Below are positions 15,196 to 24,191 of a DNA stretch of 64,000 bases, piece by piece. The DNA is taken from assembly GCF_009711205.1 (NCBI RefSeq), contig NZ_WMIG01000005.1, positions 186,001 through 250,000 of the forward strand. The letters run 5' to 3'. The position numbers were made by a program, and so were the translations under genes. The first letter of the stretch is position 1; every line of letters starts with the position of its first letter. Origin of the DNA: Paracoccus litorisediminis (GTDB lineage: Bacteria > Pseudomonadota > Alphaproteobacteria > Rhodobacterales > Rhodobacteraceae). Under the pieces are notes generated by a model. That model ran no database searches. It was not told the DNA's origin and saw only the letters and a program-made list of their open reading frames with translations.

Positions 15196-16998
15196 ATGAA
15201 ACTTACCGGTGGCCAAGTCGTGGCAAAGGCGCTGAAGGAATATGGCGTGGAATATGTGGCAGGCGTTCCGGGCCACGGCATCTGGGCGCTATTCGACGCC
15301 TTTCTGCAGGAAGGATCGGAAATCCCCTTCATTCAGGTGATGCACGAACAAAGCGCGGTTCACATGGCGGATGGCTACTTCCGCGCCTCGGGTAAGCCGA
15401 TGGCGTGCTCGACCTCGGTCGGGCCGGGTGCGGCCAATACGATCATCGGGCTTGCCACGGCCTATTGCGACTCGACGGCGGTGTTCTACGTCTCGGGCTC
15501 GCCCCAGACCTACATGCAGGGCCACGGCACCATGCAGGAGTTGGAGCGCCAACAGGACAATGCCTTCCCCCGAATCACCGAGCAGGTGACCAAGCGCGCA
15601 TGGCAGGCACAATCGACCACCGCGCTGCCGACGATCATGCACCGCGCCTTCAACGAGATGCTGACCGGCCGTCCCGGCCCGGTCCATGTCGAGGTGCCGA
15701 TGGATGTGCAGGTCGATGCCGCCGATGTGGCGATCCACCCGCTTGAGAAACGGATGCCGCTGGGCGTTGCCCACCCCGATCCCCGCGCAATTCAGGCAGC
15801 GGTCGACCTGCTGCTGGGTGCGCGACGTCCGGTCATCGTCGCCGGTGGCGGCGCGATCACCGCAAATGCCTCGGCCGAGTTGACCGCGCTGGCTGAACGG
15901 ATCGGGGCCGCCGTTTCGATCACCTGGAACGGCAAGGGCGCGATTGCCGAGGACAACAACCTGTTCATTGGCGCGGTTGGGCAGACCGGCACGACCTGCG
16001 GCAACAAGATCACCGCCTCGGCCGATGTCGTGATTTCGGTCGGCTGCCGCTTCACCGACTGGTCGGCCTCGTCCTATGCCAAGGGCGTCTCATTCAGCTT
16101 CCCGCCCGGCAAGCTCATCCATATCGACCTTGACCCGCGCGAGATCGGCAAGACCTATCCGACCGAAGTCGGCATTGTCTCGGACGCCAAGATTGCGCTG
16201 GAGCAAATCCTTGCCGCTATCCCGGCCGAGGATGGCCAGAAGTTGCGGGCGCGGAACGCCGATTTCCATGCCGAGGTAGCGCAGGCCAAGGCCGACTGGC
16301 GCGCGCTGGTCGAGCCGCGCGAGACAAGCCGCGAGACGCCCTTCACCTCGCAGCGGCCGCTGGTCGCGCTGCGCAAGGTGCTGCCGCGCGACGGGATCGT
16401 CGTCGTCGGGTCGGGTAACACGCAGGGTTCGGTCAAGCAGAGCTTCCCGGTCTATCTGCCGCGCACCCACCTGACTTCGGGCTCCTACTCGCCGATGGGC
16501 TGGGCGGTTCCGGCAGCGATGGGCGCGAAACTCGCCTGCCCCGACAAGAAGGTCGTGGCGATCGTCGGCGACGGCGATTTCATGATGTCGCTGCCGGAAA
16601 TGGGCACGGCGGTCATGAACGGGATCAACGTGGTGTTCCTGGTGCTGAACAACCAAGGCTACATGTCGATCCGGGGCGGGCAGCGCAAGTTCATGGGCCG
16701 CCATGTCGCATCCGAGTTCAACCACCATGCCGGCAACGGCGAGCCCTACTCCGCCGACATCGCTGCCTCGGCACGGGCCTTTGGCCTTGAGGCGTGGAAG
16801 GTCGAGAAGGACGAGGATCTTGAAGTCGCCCTACAAGCTGCACTGGAGACCGACGGGCCGACGCTGGTCGAGGTGATCGTATCGCGCGATGCGGCCGGGC
16901 CCTTCGCCACTGGCTGGTGGGATTTCCCCTCGCCCGCCTATTACGAAAAGGAACAGGAAGCCTACGCCGAAATGCGCGCGAAAGAGCAGATGCTCTGA
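15196..16998 (+). CDS. Thiamine-diphosphate-dependent enzyme (acetolactate synthase-like)
   Basis: 600 residues from the ATG at 15196, which has GGGGA just upstream; an earlier in-frame start at 15094 lies inside the operator. The three-domain ThDP fold is complete: catalytic Glu51 in VMHEQSAVHMADGYF, a central FAD/NAD-like domain, and the cofactor motif GDGDF (458-462) followed after 24 residues by NNQGY (485-489). It is clearly of the acetohydroxyacid synthase/oxalyl-CoA decarboxylase type, but it lacks the hallmarks of IlvB proper and there is no small subunit beside it. It may decarboxylate or ligate a 2-keto acid, or hydrolyse a cyclic dione like IolD; its product is unknown. First gene of the plus-strand operon. 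Confidence 0.82.
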   Translation: MKLTGGQVVAKALKEYGVEYVAGVPGHGIWALFDAFLQEGSEIPFIQVMHEQSAVHMADGYFRASGKPMACSTSVGPGAANTIIGLATAYCDSTAVFYVSGSPQTYMQGHGTMQELERQQDNAFPRITEQVTKRAWQAQSTTALPTIMHRAFNEMLTGRPGPVHVEVPMDVQVDAADVAIHPLEKRMPLGVAHPDPRAIQAAVDLLLGARRPVIVAGGGAITANASAELTALAERIGAAVSITWNGKGAIAEDNNLFIGAVGQTGTTCGNKITASADVVISVGCRFTDWSASSYAKGVSFSFPPGKLIHIDLDPREIGKTYPTEVGIVSDAKIALEQILAAIPAEDGQKLRARNADFHAEVAQAKADWRALVEPRETSRETPFTSQRPLVALRKVLPRDGIVVVGSGNTQGSVKQSFPVYLPRTHLTSGSYSPMGWAVPAAMGAKLACPDKKVVAIVGDGDFMMSLPEMGTAVMNGINVVFLVLNNQGYMSIRGGQRKFMGRHVASEFNHHAGNGEPYSADIAASARAFGLEAWKVEKDEDLEVALQAALETDGPTLVEVIVSRDAAGPFATGWWDFPSPAYYEKEQEAYAEMRAKEQML

Positions 16999-17005
16999 CC
17001 CGAGC

Positions 17006-17026
17006 GGGGGCGGCCCGCCCGCCCCC
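17006..17026 (+). terminator. Intercistronic hairpin
   Basis: GGGGGCGG (17006-17013) pairs with CCGCCCCC (17019-17026) around five bases, just after the ThDP-enzyme stop. A pyrimidine-rich but C-heavy tail follows. It may stabilise the 3' end or reduce read-through to the next gene 75 bp away. Confidence 0.45.
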
Positions 17027-17100
17027 AGCCTTCCTTCCCTCCCCCTTCCAGAATTCAGATCGGGTGGCCGTGGTGGCGCACCCCGTGAGGTAGATTTGCC

Positions 17101-18408
17101 ATGATCCGGCATGTGAAAACCGCGCGCCTTAGCCAAGGCGACCAGACCGACCCGGCCGTGACTGAGGCCGTCGAAGAGCTGCTGGCACAGGTTGCCGACG
17201 GTGGCGACAAGGCCGTCCGCGAGCTTAGCATCAGGTTCGACGGGCTCGACCGCGACAGCTACCGACTGACCGAGGCCGAGATTGCCGCCTGCATCGACGG
17301 GCTGACCCGGCAGGAACGTCACGATCTCGACTTTGCGCAGGAGCAGATCCGCAACTTCGCCCAGGCCCAGCGCGATACCATGCTCGACCTCGAGGTGGAA
17401 ACACTGCCGGGCGTGGTGCTTGGTCACCGGAACGTGCCGGTCCAAAATGTCGGCTGCTATGTTCCGGGGGGCAAGTATCCGCTGCTCGCCTCGGCCCATA
17501 TGACGGTGCTGACCGCCAAGGTCGCGGGTTGCGGGCGCGTTATCACCTGCGCCCCGCCATTCAAAGGCAAGATCGCCGAGAAGATCGTTGCGGCGCAGGC
17601 ACTGGCCGGAGCGGACGAGATATATTGCCTTGGCGGCGTGCAGGCCATCGCGGCCATGGGCCTTGGCACCGAGAGCATCGAGCCGGTAGATATGCTCGCC
17701 GGCCCCGGCAATGCCTATGTGGCTGAGGCCAAGCGCATGCTGTTCGGTCGGGTCGGCATCGACCTATTTGCAGGACCGACCGAGACTCTGGTTATCGCCG
17801 ATGACACGGTAGACGGCGAGATCTGCGCCACCGACCTGCTGGGTCAAGCCGAGCATGGCGCGAACTCTCCCGCCGTGATGATCACCAATTCCGAAAAGCT
17901 CGCCCGCGATACGCTGGCACAGATCGACCGCCTGCTCGCGATCCTGCCCACAGCCGAGATCGCGCGGAAGGCATGGGAGGATTATGGCGAGATCATCCTT
18001 TGCGACACGCTGGACGAGATGGTCGCCGAGGGCGACCGGGTCGCCTCTGAGCATGTCCAGGTGATGACGGCGGACCCCGACTACTTTCTGAACAACATGA
18101 CGAATTACGGCGCGCTGTTCCTTGGTGCGCGCACCAATGTTGCCTTTGGTGACAAGGTGATCGGCACCAACCACACGCTGCCGACGCTCAGAGCCGCGCG
18201 CTATACCGGCGGGCTGTGGGTAGGGAAGTTCCTGAAAACCTGCACCTACCAGAAGGTCCTGACCGACGAGGCCTCGGCCATGATCGGCGCCTATGCCTCG
18301 CGCCTGTGCCACATGGAAGGCTTCGTCGGCCATGCCGAGCAGGCCAATATCCGCGTCCGCCGCTACGGCAAGCGCAATGTCGGATACGGGGCCGCCGTCG
18401 ATGCCTGA
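17101..18408 (+). CDS. HisD-family dehydrogenase (sulfopropanediol/alcohol dehydrogenase type)
   Basis: 435 residues of the histidinol-dehydrogenase family. Visible elements are [52 protein letters not shown], the zinc-site [10 protein letters not shown], the catalytic pair Glu317-His318 in VASEHVQVM, and a C-terminal His in EGFVGHAEQ. The text is closer to HpsN-type sulfopropanediol 3-dehydrogenases than to biosynthetic HisD, and no other his genes are near. Such enzymes oxidise a primary alcohol to a carboxylate in two NAD-dependent steps. Whether the substrate here is a sulfonate or a sugar alcohol cannot be read. It lies in the operon between the ThDP enzyme and the sugar transporter. Confidence 0.82.
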   Translation: MIRHVKTARLSQGDQTDPAVTEAVEELLAQVADGGDKAVRELSIRFDGLDRDSYRLTEAEIAACIDGLTRQERHDLDFAQEQIRNFAQAQRDTMLDLEVETLPGVVLGHRNVPVQNVGCYVPGGKYPLLASAHMTVLTAKVAGCGRVITCAPPFKGKIAEKIVAAQALAGADEIYCLGGVQAIAAMGLGTESIEPVDMLAGPGNAYVAEAKRMLFGRVGIDLFAGPTETLVIADDTVDGEICATDLLGQAEHGANSPAVMITNSEKLARDTLAQIDRLLAILPTAEIARKAWEDYGEIILCDTLDEMVAEGDRVASEHVQVMTADPDYFLNNMTNYGALFLGARTNVAFGDKVIGTNHTLPTLRAARYTGGLWVGKFLKTCTYQKVLTDEASAMIGAYASRLCHMEGFVGHAEQANIRVRRYGKRNVGYGAAVDA

Positions 18409-18478
18409 TCCCATTCCATCCCGAGACGCGCGGAACGCCGCCGGGCTTTCTCATCTCATCCAACACGGGGAATCCACC

Positions 18479-19732
18479 ATGAGAAAACTGTCCTCTGCCC
18501 TGATCGCCAGCACGCTGGCACTGGCCGCCGCCCTACCGGTGCACGCCGAAACCAAGATCGAGGTGCTGCACCACTGGGTCTCGGAATCCGAGGTTGCGGC
18601 GCTGAACACCATCCGCGAGGCGCTGGCCACCAAGGGTTATGGCTGGCAGGACAGCGCGGTCGGCGGCATGTCCGGCGGCAACATGCAGCAGGCGCTGCGG
18701 TCGCGCCTTGCTGCGGGCAATCCGCCCGGTGCCATGCAGTTCATCGGCTGGGAAGGCATCGACTGGTCCAAGGAAGGGGTGATGCGCGACCTCAACGACC
18801 TCGACAAGGCGAATGGCTGGCAGGCCACGATCGCGCCGCAGGTGCTGCCCTTCGTTAAGAATGGCGACGACCTGATCGCCGTGCCGATCAACATGCACCG
18901 CCAGAACTGGGTCTGGGCCAACAAGGCCGCCTTCGACAAGGCAGGGATCGAACAACCCAAGACCTGGGCCGATCTGATCGCCGATGGCGACAAGCTGAGG
19001 GCCGCGGGCATCATCCCCCTCGCGATCGGTGACGAGCCCTGGCAGATCCAGGTCGTTTTCGATGCGCTGGTCTCGGACATCGGAGGACCTGACTTTTACC
19101 GCAAGGCGCTGGTCGATCTGGACCCCGAGGCGCTCAACTCGGACACGATGAAACAGGTCTTCGACACGCTGCGTCAGGTGCGTGGCCTTGTCGACGACGG
19201 CTTCAACGGCCGTGACTGGGCGGTGGCAACTGGCATGGTGATCGACGGGCAGGCCGCAATGCAGGTCATGGGCGACTGGGCCAAGGGCGAGTTTCTGGCC
19301 AAGGGCCTGAAGCCTGGCAGCGACTTCCTGTGCTTTGCGACGCCGTCGGAAACGCCGTCCTTCCAGTTCGTCATCGACAGCTTCGGCGTGTTCAAAGTCT
19401 CGGACCCCGAGGTGTCTAAGGCTCAGGTGGCGCTGGCCGAGGTAGTCATGGACCCCAAGGTCCAGCATGATTTCAACCTGATCAAGGGCTCGATCCCGGC
19501 TCGCACCGATCTTGGCGTCGATGATTTCGACGATTGCGCCAAGAAGGGCTTCGAGGAACGCGCAACCGCGATCGAAAACAACGCGATGCTGGGCGGGGCG
19601 ACACATGGCTTTGCGGCTCAGCCGCAATTCTCGGCAGTGTTCAGCGACGTCGCCGCCCAGTTCTTCGTCAACGAAATGTCCTCCGAGGACGCAATGCAGT
19701 TGTTGGTCGATGGCATCGATAACGCCCGCTGA
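18479..19732 (+). CDS. ABC transporter periplasmic sugar-binding protein (CUT1)
   Basis: 417 residues. The start at 18479 gives a clean signal peptide (MRKLSSALIASTLALAAALP then VHA, cleavage before ETKIE). The mature protein follows the extracellular solute-binding family 1 pattern, with VLHHWVSESEVAALN at the start, as in glucose/mannose-binding proteins of the GtsA type, and INMHRQNWVWANKAAFDKAG and a Trp-rich binding face. It delivers a sugar or glycoside to the permeases encoded next. A strong stem-loop directly after its stop explains how its message could outlast the permease part. Confidence 0.88.
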   Translation: MRKLSSALIASTLALAAALPVHAETKIEVLHHWVSESEVAALNTIREALATKGYGWQDSAVGGMSGGNMQQALRSRLAAGNPPGAMQFIGWEGIDWSKEGVMRDLNDLDKANGWQATIAPQVLPFVKNGDDLIAVPINMHRQNWVWANKAAFDKAGIEQPKTWADLIADGDKLRAAGIIPLAIGDEPWQIQVVFDALVSDIGGPDFYRKALVDLDPEALNSDTMKQVFDTLRQVRGLVDDGFNGRDWAVATGMVIDGQAAMQVMGDWAKGEFLAKGLKPGSDFLCFATPSETPSFQFVIDSFGVFKVSDPEVSKAQVALAEVVMDPKVQHDFNLIKGSIPARTDLGVDDFDDCAKKGFEERATAIENNAMLGGATHGFAAQPQFSAVFSDVAAQFFVNEMSSEDAMQLLVDGIDNAR

Positions 19733-19739
19733 TCCGCAG

Positions 19740-19763
19740 CCCGCCGATCTCAGGATCGGCGGG
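19740..19763 (+). promoter_or_regulatory. Stem-loop between binding-protein and permease genes
   Basis: A perfect 10-bp stem, CCCGCCGATC (19740-19749) and GATCGGCGGG (19754-19763), closes a 4-base loop 8 bases after the stop of the binding-protein gene. A run of six C and no U tract follows. Such intercistronic hairpins protect the upstream mRNA from 3' decay and raise binding-protein output over permease output. Confidence 0.7.
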
Positions 19764-19790
19764 TCCCCCCAACCCGCGCGGAGGACCGTC

Positions 19791-20687
19791 ATGGCCCGAA
19801 AGAAAAGCATTGCGGACCGGTTCGCTGACTGGTTGCCGCGTCTGGTCTTGGCGCCGAGCCTGCTCGCGGTCATTGTCGGGGTCTATCTGTTCATCGCCTG
19901 GACAGGCTGGATCTCGGTCTCGTCCTCGAAGATGGTGCCGCAATACGATTTCGTCGGGCTGGAGCAGTACTACCGGCTCTGGGCCACGCCGCGCTGGCAC
20001 ACCGCCGTCGCGAACCTTTTCATCTTCTCGGCTCTGTTTCTGGCCGTGACCATCGCGGTCGGGTTGATCATGGCGATCCTGCTGGATCAAAACATCCGGG
20101 CCGAGGGCGCGCTGCGCGCGGTCTACCTCTATCCGATGGCCTTGTCCTTCATCGTGACGGGTACCGCCTGGAAATGGATCCTGAATCCCAATCTTGGCAT
20201 CCAGAAGGTGGTGAACGGGCTTGGCTGGGAAAGCTTCGTCTTCAACTGGATCACCCAGCCCGATTTCGCGATCTATACGATCGTCATCGCGGCGGTCTGG
20301 CAAAGCTCGGGCTTCGCCATGGCGATCTTTCTGGCCGGGCTGCGGGGCATCGACAACTCGGTGATCAAGGCCGCCCAGATCGAGGGGGCCTCCCTGCCCC
20401 GCATCTATGCCAGCATCATCGTGCCGATGCTGCGACCGGCCTTCCTGTCGGTGATTGTTCTGCTCAGCTACATCTCGATCAAGAACTTCGATCTGGTGCT
20501 GGCAATGACCAATGGCGGGCCGGGCAGCGCGACCGAAGTGCCGTCGACCTTCATGTTCTCCTCGGTCTTCCGGCGGAACCAGATGGGCGTTGGTGCCGCA
20601 AGCGCGATCATGATGCTGATGACCGTCGCCGCGATCATCATCCCTTACCTTTACTCCGAGCTGAAGGAGGGTCGCGATGGCCATTGA
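19791..20687 (+). CDS. ABC sugar transporter permease 1
   Basis: 298 residues from the ATG at 19791 (ribosome site GGAGGA). Six membrane segments begin with LAPSLLAVIVGVYLFIAWTG. The EAA loop reads VIKAAQIEGASLPRIYASI, which contacts the ATPase. The protein is typical of MalF/UgpA-class CUT1 permeases and pairs with the second permease, whose start overlaps its 3' end by 11 bp. Confidence 0.88.
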   Translation: MARKKSIADRFADWLPRLVLAPSLLAVIVGVYLFIAWTGWISVSSSKMVPQYDFVGLEQYYRLWATPRWHTAVANLFIFSALFLAVTIAVGLIMAILLDQNIRAEGALRAVYLYPMALSFIVTGTAWKWILNPNLGIQKVVNGLGWESFVFNWITQPDFAIYTIVIAAVWQSSGFAMAIFLAGLRGIDNSVIKAAQIEGASLPRIYASIIVPMLRPAFLSVIVLLSYISIKNFDLVLAMTNGGPGSATEVPSTFMFSSVFRRNQMGVGAASAIMMLMTVAAIIIPYLYSELKEGRDGH

Positions 20688-21555
20688 ATACGGATCTGCA
20701 GCGCGCTCGCGCATGATCGGGCGCACGATGATCTATAGCGGCCTGATTGGCCTTGCGGCCTTCTACCTCATGCCGCTCTGGGTCATGGTCGTGACCTCAC
20801 TGAAGCCGCTGGACGAGATCTATGGCGGCTCCTTCATCGGCCTTCCCAAGGTCCTGACCTTCGAGGCCTGGGCCAAAGCGTGGAGCCAGGCCTGCATCGG
20901 CACCGCCTGCACCGGCTTGAAACCCTATTTCATCAACTCGCTGATGATGGTGGTCCCGGCGGTCCTGCTGTCGACGGGGATCGGGGCGCTCAACGGCTAT
21001 GTCCTGACGAAATGGCGCTTCAAGGGATCGAACCTGATCTTCGGATTGCTGCTATTCGGCTGCTTCCTGCCATTTCAGGCGGTGATCCTGCCGATGGCGC
21101 AGGTTCTGGGCAGGCTGGGTCTGTCGGGGACCATTCCAGGCCTCGTGTTGGTCCACACGGTCTATGGCATCTGCTTCACGACGCTTTTCTTCCGCAACTA
21201 CTTCGTGACCATCCCGGACGAGCTGACCAAGGCGGCGCAGATCGACGGTGCAGGCTTCTTCCGCATCTTCTTCTCGATCATGCTACCGGCGGCGCTGCCG
21301 ATCATGGTTGTGTCCTGCATCTGGCAGTTCACCCAGATATGGAACGACTTCCTGTTCGGCGTCTCGTTCACCGCAGGCGAGTCGTCGCCCGTCACGGTCG
21401 CGCTGAACAACGTGGTCAACGTGACCATGGGCCGCAAGCAATACAATGTCGACATGGCTGCCGCCATGATCGCCGCCCTTCCCACCCTTTTCGTCTATGT
21501 CGTCGCGGGCCGATATTTCGTCCGTGGACTGACTGCCGGCGCAGTGAAAGGCTGA
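20677..21555 (+). CDS. ABC sugar transporter permease 2
   Basis: 292 residues and six membrane segments. The EAA loop reads ELTKAAQIDGAGFFRIFFS. The insert with two Cys (QACIGTACTGLKPYFINS) after the first periplasmic loop is typical of the glucose/mannose GtsC-like subgroup, which supports a hexose-like ligand. It overlaps permease 1 by 11 bp and is followed 3 bp later by the ATPase gene. Confidence 0.88.
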   Translation: MAIEYGSAARSRMIGRTMIYSGLIGLAAFYLMPLWVMVVTSLKPLDEIYGGSFIGLPKVLTFEAWAKAWSQACIGTACTGLKPYFINSLMMVVPAVLLSTGIGALNGYVLTKWRFKGSNLIFGLLLFGCFLPFQAVILPMAQVLGRLGLSGTIPGLVLVHTVYGICFTTLFFRNYFVTIPDELTKAAQIDGAGFFRIFFSIMLPAALPIMVVSCIWQFTQIWNDFLFGVSFTAGESSPVTVALNNVVNVTMGRKQYNVDMAAAMIAALPTLFVYVVAGRYFVRGLTAGAVKG

Positions 21556-21558
21556 CCG

Positions 21559-22656
21559 ATGGCTACTCTTGAAATCGATCGCGTCCGCAAGGCCTATGGC
21601 ACGATGGAGGTGCTGAAAGAGGTCAGCATCTCGATCGGCAGCGGAGACTTCCTTGTCCTGCTCGGCCCCTCGGGCTGCGGGAAATCCACGTTACTCAACA
21701 TGATCGCGGGCCTCGAAACCATCACCGGGGGTGAGATCCGCATCGATGGCGACACCGTCAACGACCTGTCGCCCAAGGACCGCGACATCGCGATGGTGTT
21801 CCAGTCCTACGCGCTTTACCCCACAATGACCGTGCGCCAGAATATCGAATTCGGCATGAAGATCCGGGGCGTCCCCACCGCCGAGCGCGAGCGGGCGACC
21901 CGCGACGCGGCCGAACTGCTACAGATGTCGCATCTCTTGGACCGCAAGCCTTCGCAACTTTCGGGGGGCCAGCGCCAGCGGGTCGCAATGGGCCGCGCAT
22001 TGGTTCGCCACCCCAAGCTGTTTCTGTTTGACGAGCCGCTGTCGAACCTCGACGCCAAGCTACGGGTCGACATGCGGACCGAAATCAAGCGCCTGCACCA
22101 GCGGTTGGGCACGACCATCGTCTATGTCACCCATGACCAGATCGAGGCGATGACGCTGGCCACCCGCGTCGCAGTGATGAAGGACGGGATCGTCCAGCAT
22201 CTGGACGAACCGCAGGCCGTCTATGACCGCCCGGCCAATGTCTATGTGGCGCGCTTTGTCGGCTCGCCCGCAATGAACATCATCCCCGGCAGGCTCGAGG
22301 ATGGACCAAGCGGGCCGGCGCTGGTGATGGACCAGCCGAACGGGGGCGAGTCGCGCATCTCGGGCGTGGTGGTCAGCGATGACGCCCGCCAGCGCTATGC
22401 GGGCCAGCCAGTCCTGGTCGGCATCCGGCCCGAGGGCTTCTCGGTCTCGGCAGGCGGCCCGGATTGCGTCGAGGCTATGATCGAAGTGGTCGAGCCGACA
22501 GGCCCCGATACGCTTGCCAACTTTACACTCGGCGGCACCGATGTCATCGCCCGACTGGCGCCCCTCGCTGTCCGTGCAGGGCAGACGGCAAAGCTTGCGG
22601 TCGAGACCGCCAAGGTGGTCCTGTTCGACCCCAAGACCGAACTGCGCATCGATTGA
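21559..22656 (+). CDS. ABC sugar transporter ATP-binding protein (MalK/UgpC type)
   Basis: 365 residues. Walker A GPSGCGKST lies at 36-44, the ABC signature LSGGQRQRVAMGRALVRHP near 135, Walker B LFLFDEPLSNLDAK after it, and the switch His in VYVTHDQIEAMTLA. The C-terminal 120 residues form the TOBE/regulatory domain of the MalK class. It powers the two adjacent permeases, probably as a homodimer. Gene order (binding protein, two permeases, ATPase) is standard for CUT1 systems. Confidence 0.9.
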   Translation: MATLEIDRVRKAYGTMEVLKEVSISIGSGDFLVLLGPSGCGKSTLLNMIAGLETITGGEIRIDGDTVNDLSPKDRDIAMVFQSYALYPTMTVRQNIEFGMKIRGVPTAERERATRDAAELLQMSHLLDRKPSQLSGGQRQRVAMGRALVRHPKLFLFDEPLSNLDAKLRVDMRTEIKRLHQRLGTTIVYVTHDQIEAMTLATRVAVMKDGIVQHLDEPQAVYDRPANVYVARFVGSPAMNIIPGRLEDGPSGPALVMDQPNGGESRISGVVVSDDARQRYAGQPVLVGIRPEGFSVSAGGPDCVEAMIEVVEPTGPDTLANFTLGGTDVIARLAPLAVRAGQTAKLAVETAKVVLFDPKTELRID

Positions 22657-22667
22657 GGCATCCCAGA

Positions 22668-24191
22668 ATGACCACTGACAGCGACGTCATCATCATCGGC
22701 TCAGGCATTGGCGGCAGCACGTTGGCCTCAGCCATCGCGCCCTCGGGGGTGCGGGTGCTTATCCTCGAAAGGGGAGAATACCTGCCGGACAGCCCGGATG
22801 CACGCGACGATGTCGCGATTTTCGAGAAGGGAGTCTACCGCTCCTCCGAGGAATGGACGGGTTCCGACGGGCAGAAGTTCCTGCCCGGGAACTACTACTA
22901 TGTCGGGGGCAACTCGAAATTCTACGGCGCGGTCATGTATCGCTACCGCGCCGAGGATTTCCAACCAAGGCGACATCTTCGCGGCACCTCGCCCGGCTGG
23001 GACTTGTCATATGCCGATATGGAGCCCTGGTATGCCAAGGCCGAGGCGCTGTTCCGCGTCCGAGGGACAGCGGAAGAGGACCCAACCGAGCCTCCGCGAT
23101 CAGGTTCTTACCCCTTCCCCGCAGTGCCTGACGAACCCGCCCTGCGGTTGGTGCGCGAGAGGCTCAAGCGTGCCGGTGTCCATCCCGCCAGCCTGCCCCT
23201 TGCCATCGACATTGACGCGTGGCTTGCTCGGGGCAGGACGGGCTGGGACGCTTTTCCGAACACCGGCGGCACGGGAAAGATTGATGCGGAGGTCGGTCCA
23301 CTAGCCGAGGCGTTAAAATATCCGAACGTCTCCCTGATGACCGGAGCGCAGGTGGTCCGCCTTGAAACCGACGAAGCCGGCAGCCGTGTCACCGCCGCCA
23401 TAATCAGGCGGAACGGGCGCGAGGAGCGGCTGACCGCTCGCCATTTCGCGGTCGCAGCAGGTGCCGTTCAATCTGCCGCGCTGCTGCTGCGATCAGCCAA
23501 CTCCGCGCATCCGACAGGTCTGGGCAACCGCTCAGACCAGTTGGGGCGAAACTTCATGAATCACAACACCAGTGCGATGATCACGCTGAACCCGCTGATC
23601 CGGAATGACTCCGTCTACCAGAAGACGCTGTGCTTCAACGATTTCTATAATGATGACCCCGAGACCCACGCCCCGCTCGGCAATGTCCAACTGCTGGGCC
23701 GCATCACAGGCAATATCCTGAAGGCCCAGATCCCGGGTCTGCCGCGACCGCTCGCACGGATCATCGCCGACCGCGCCTTTGGCTGGTTCCTGACCAGCGA
23801 AGACCTGCCCAATCCCGACAGCCGCGTCCTCGTCCGGGGCGAGGATATCGTCGTCGACTGGCAGCGATCCAACATGGACGCGCATCACATGCTGATCCGG
23901 CGCACGCGGCAAGTGATGCGGCGAGCGGGCTTCCCGGTGACGCTGGTGCGCATCTTCGGCAATCGCACCACCTCGCATCAATGCGGCACGGCGCGGCTTG
24001 GCGTCGATTCCACCACCTCGGTCGTTAACCCCGATTGCCTTAGTCACGACGTGTCCAACTTGTGGATCACAGATGCGTCGGTGCTGCCAACCTCGGCCGC
24101 CGTGAACCCGGCTCTGACTATCGCAGCGCTTGCGCTTCGTGCCGGGCAAGCGCTCACGCGCGAGTGCCTTAATCACCGATCATCCAGTTAA
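22668..24191 (+). CDS. GMC-family oxidoreductase, second copy type
   Basis: 507 residues from the ATG at 22668, 11 bp after the ATPase gene. FAD-binding VIIIGSGIGGSTLAS lies near the N-terminus. The C-terminal block FGNRTTSHQCGTARLG, then LWITDASVLPTSAAVNPAL, is the GMC_oxred_C pattern in which His-Gln-Cys-Gly-T replaces the HPxGT motif; this is the form found in pyranose-oxidase and gluconate-dehydrogenase-like relatives. It is not a close paralogue of the GMC gene at 8107. As last gene of the operon it probably oxidises the imported sugar ring or a later alcohol. Confidence 0.86.
   Translation: MTTDSDVIIIGSGIGGSTLASAIAPSGVRVLILERGEYLPDSPDARDDVAIFEKGVYRSSEEWTGSDGQKFLPGNYYYVGGNSKFYGAVMYRYRAEDFQPRRHLRGTSPGWDLSYADMEPWYAKAEALFRVRGTAEEDPTEPPRSGSYPFPAVPDEPALRLVRERLKRAGVHPASLPLAIDIDAWLARGRTGWDAFPNTGGTGKIDAEVGPLAEALKYPNVSLMTGAQVVRLETDEAGSRVTAAIIRRNGREERLTARHFAVAAGAVQSAALLLRSANSAHPTGLGNRSDQLGRNFMNHNTSAMITLNPLIRNDSVYQKTLCFNDFYNDDPETHAPLGNVQLLGRITGNILKAQIPGLPRPLARIIADRAFGWFLTSEDLPNPDSRVLVRGEDIVVDWQRSNMDAHHMLIRRTRQVMRRAGFPVTLVRIFGNRTTSHQCGTARLGVDSTTSVVNPDCLSHDVSNLWITDASVLPTSAAVNPALTIAALALRAGQALTRECLNHRSSS

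Noticed and set aside
15196..16998. Sulfoacetaldehyde acetyltransferase (Xsc)
   Set aside because: The neighbouring HpsN-like gene suggested a sulfonate pathway. The N-terminus and active-site text fit generic acetolactate-synthase-like enzymes rather than Xsc, and no phosphotransacetylase or sulfite exporter is present.
17101..18408. Biosynthetic histidinol dehydrogenase
   Set aside because: The family is right, but no other histidine gene is near. The gene lies in a catabolic operon, and its text is closer to HpsN-type enzymes.
18533..19873. A 446-codon minus-strand open frame
   Set aside because: Antisense to the binding-protein gene; no domain text, and His/Asp/Arg-rich composition typical of a shadow frame.
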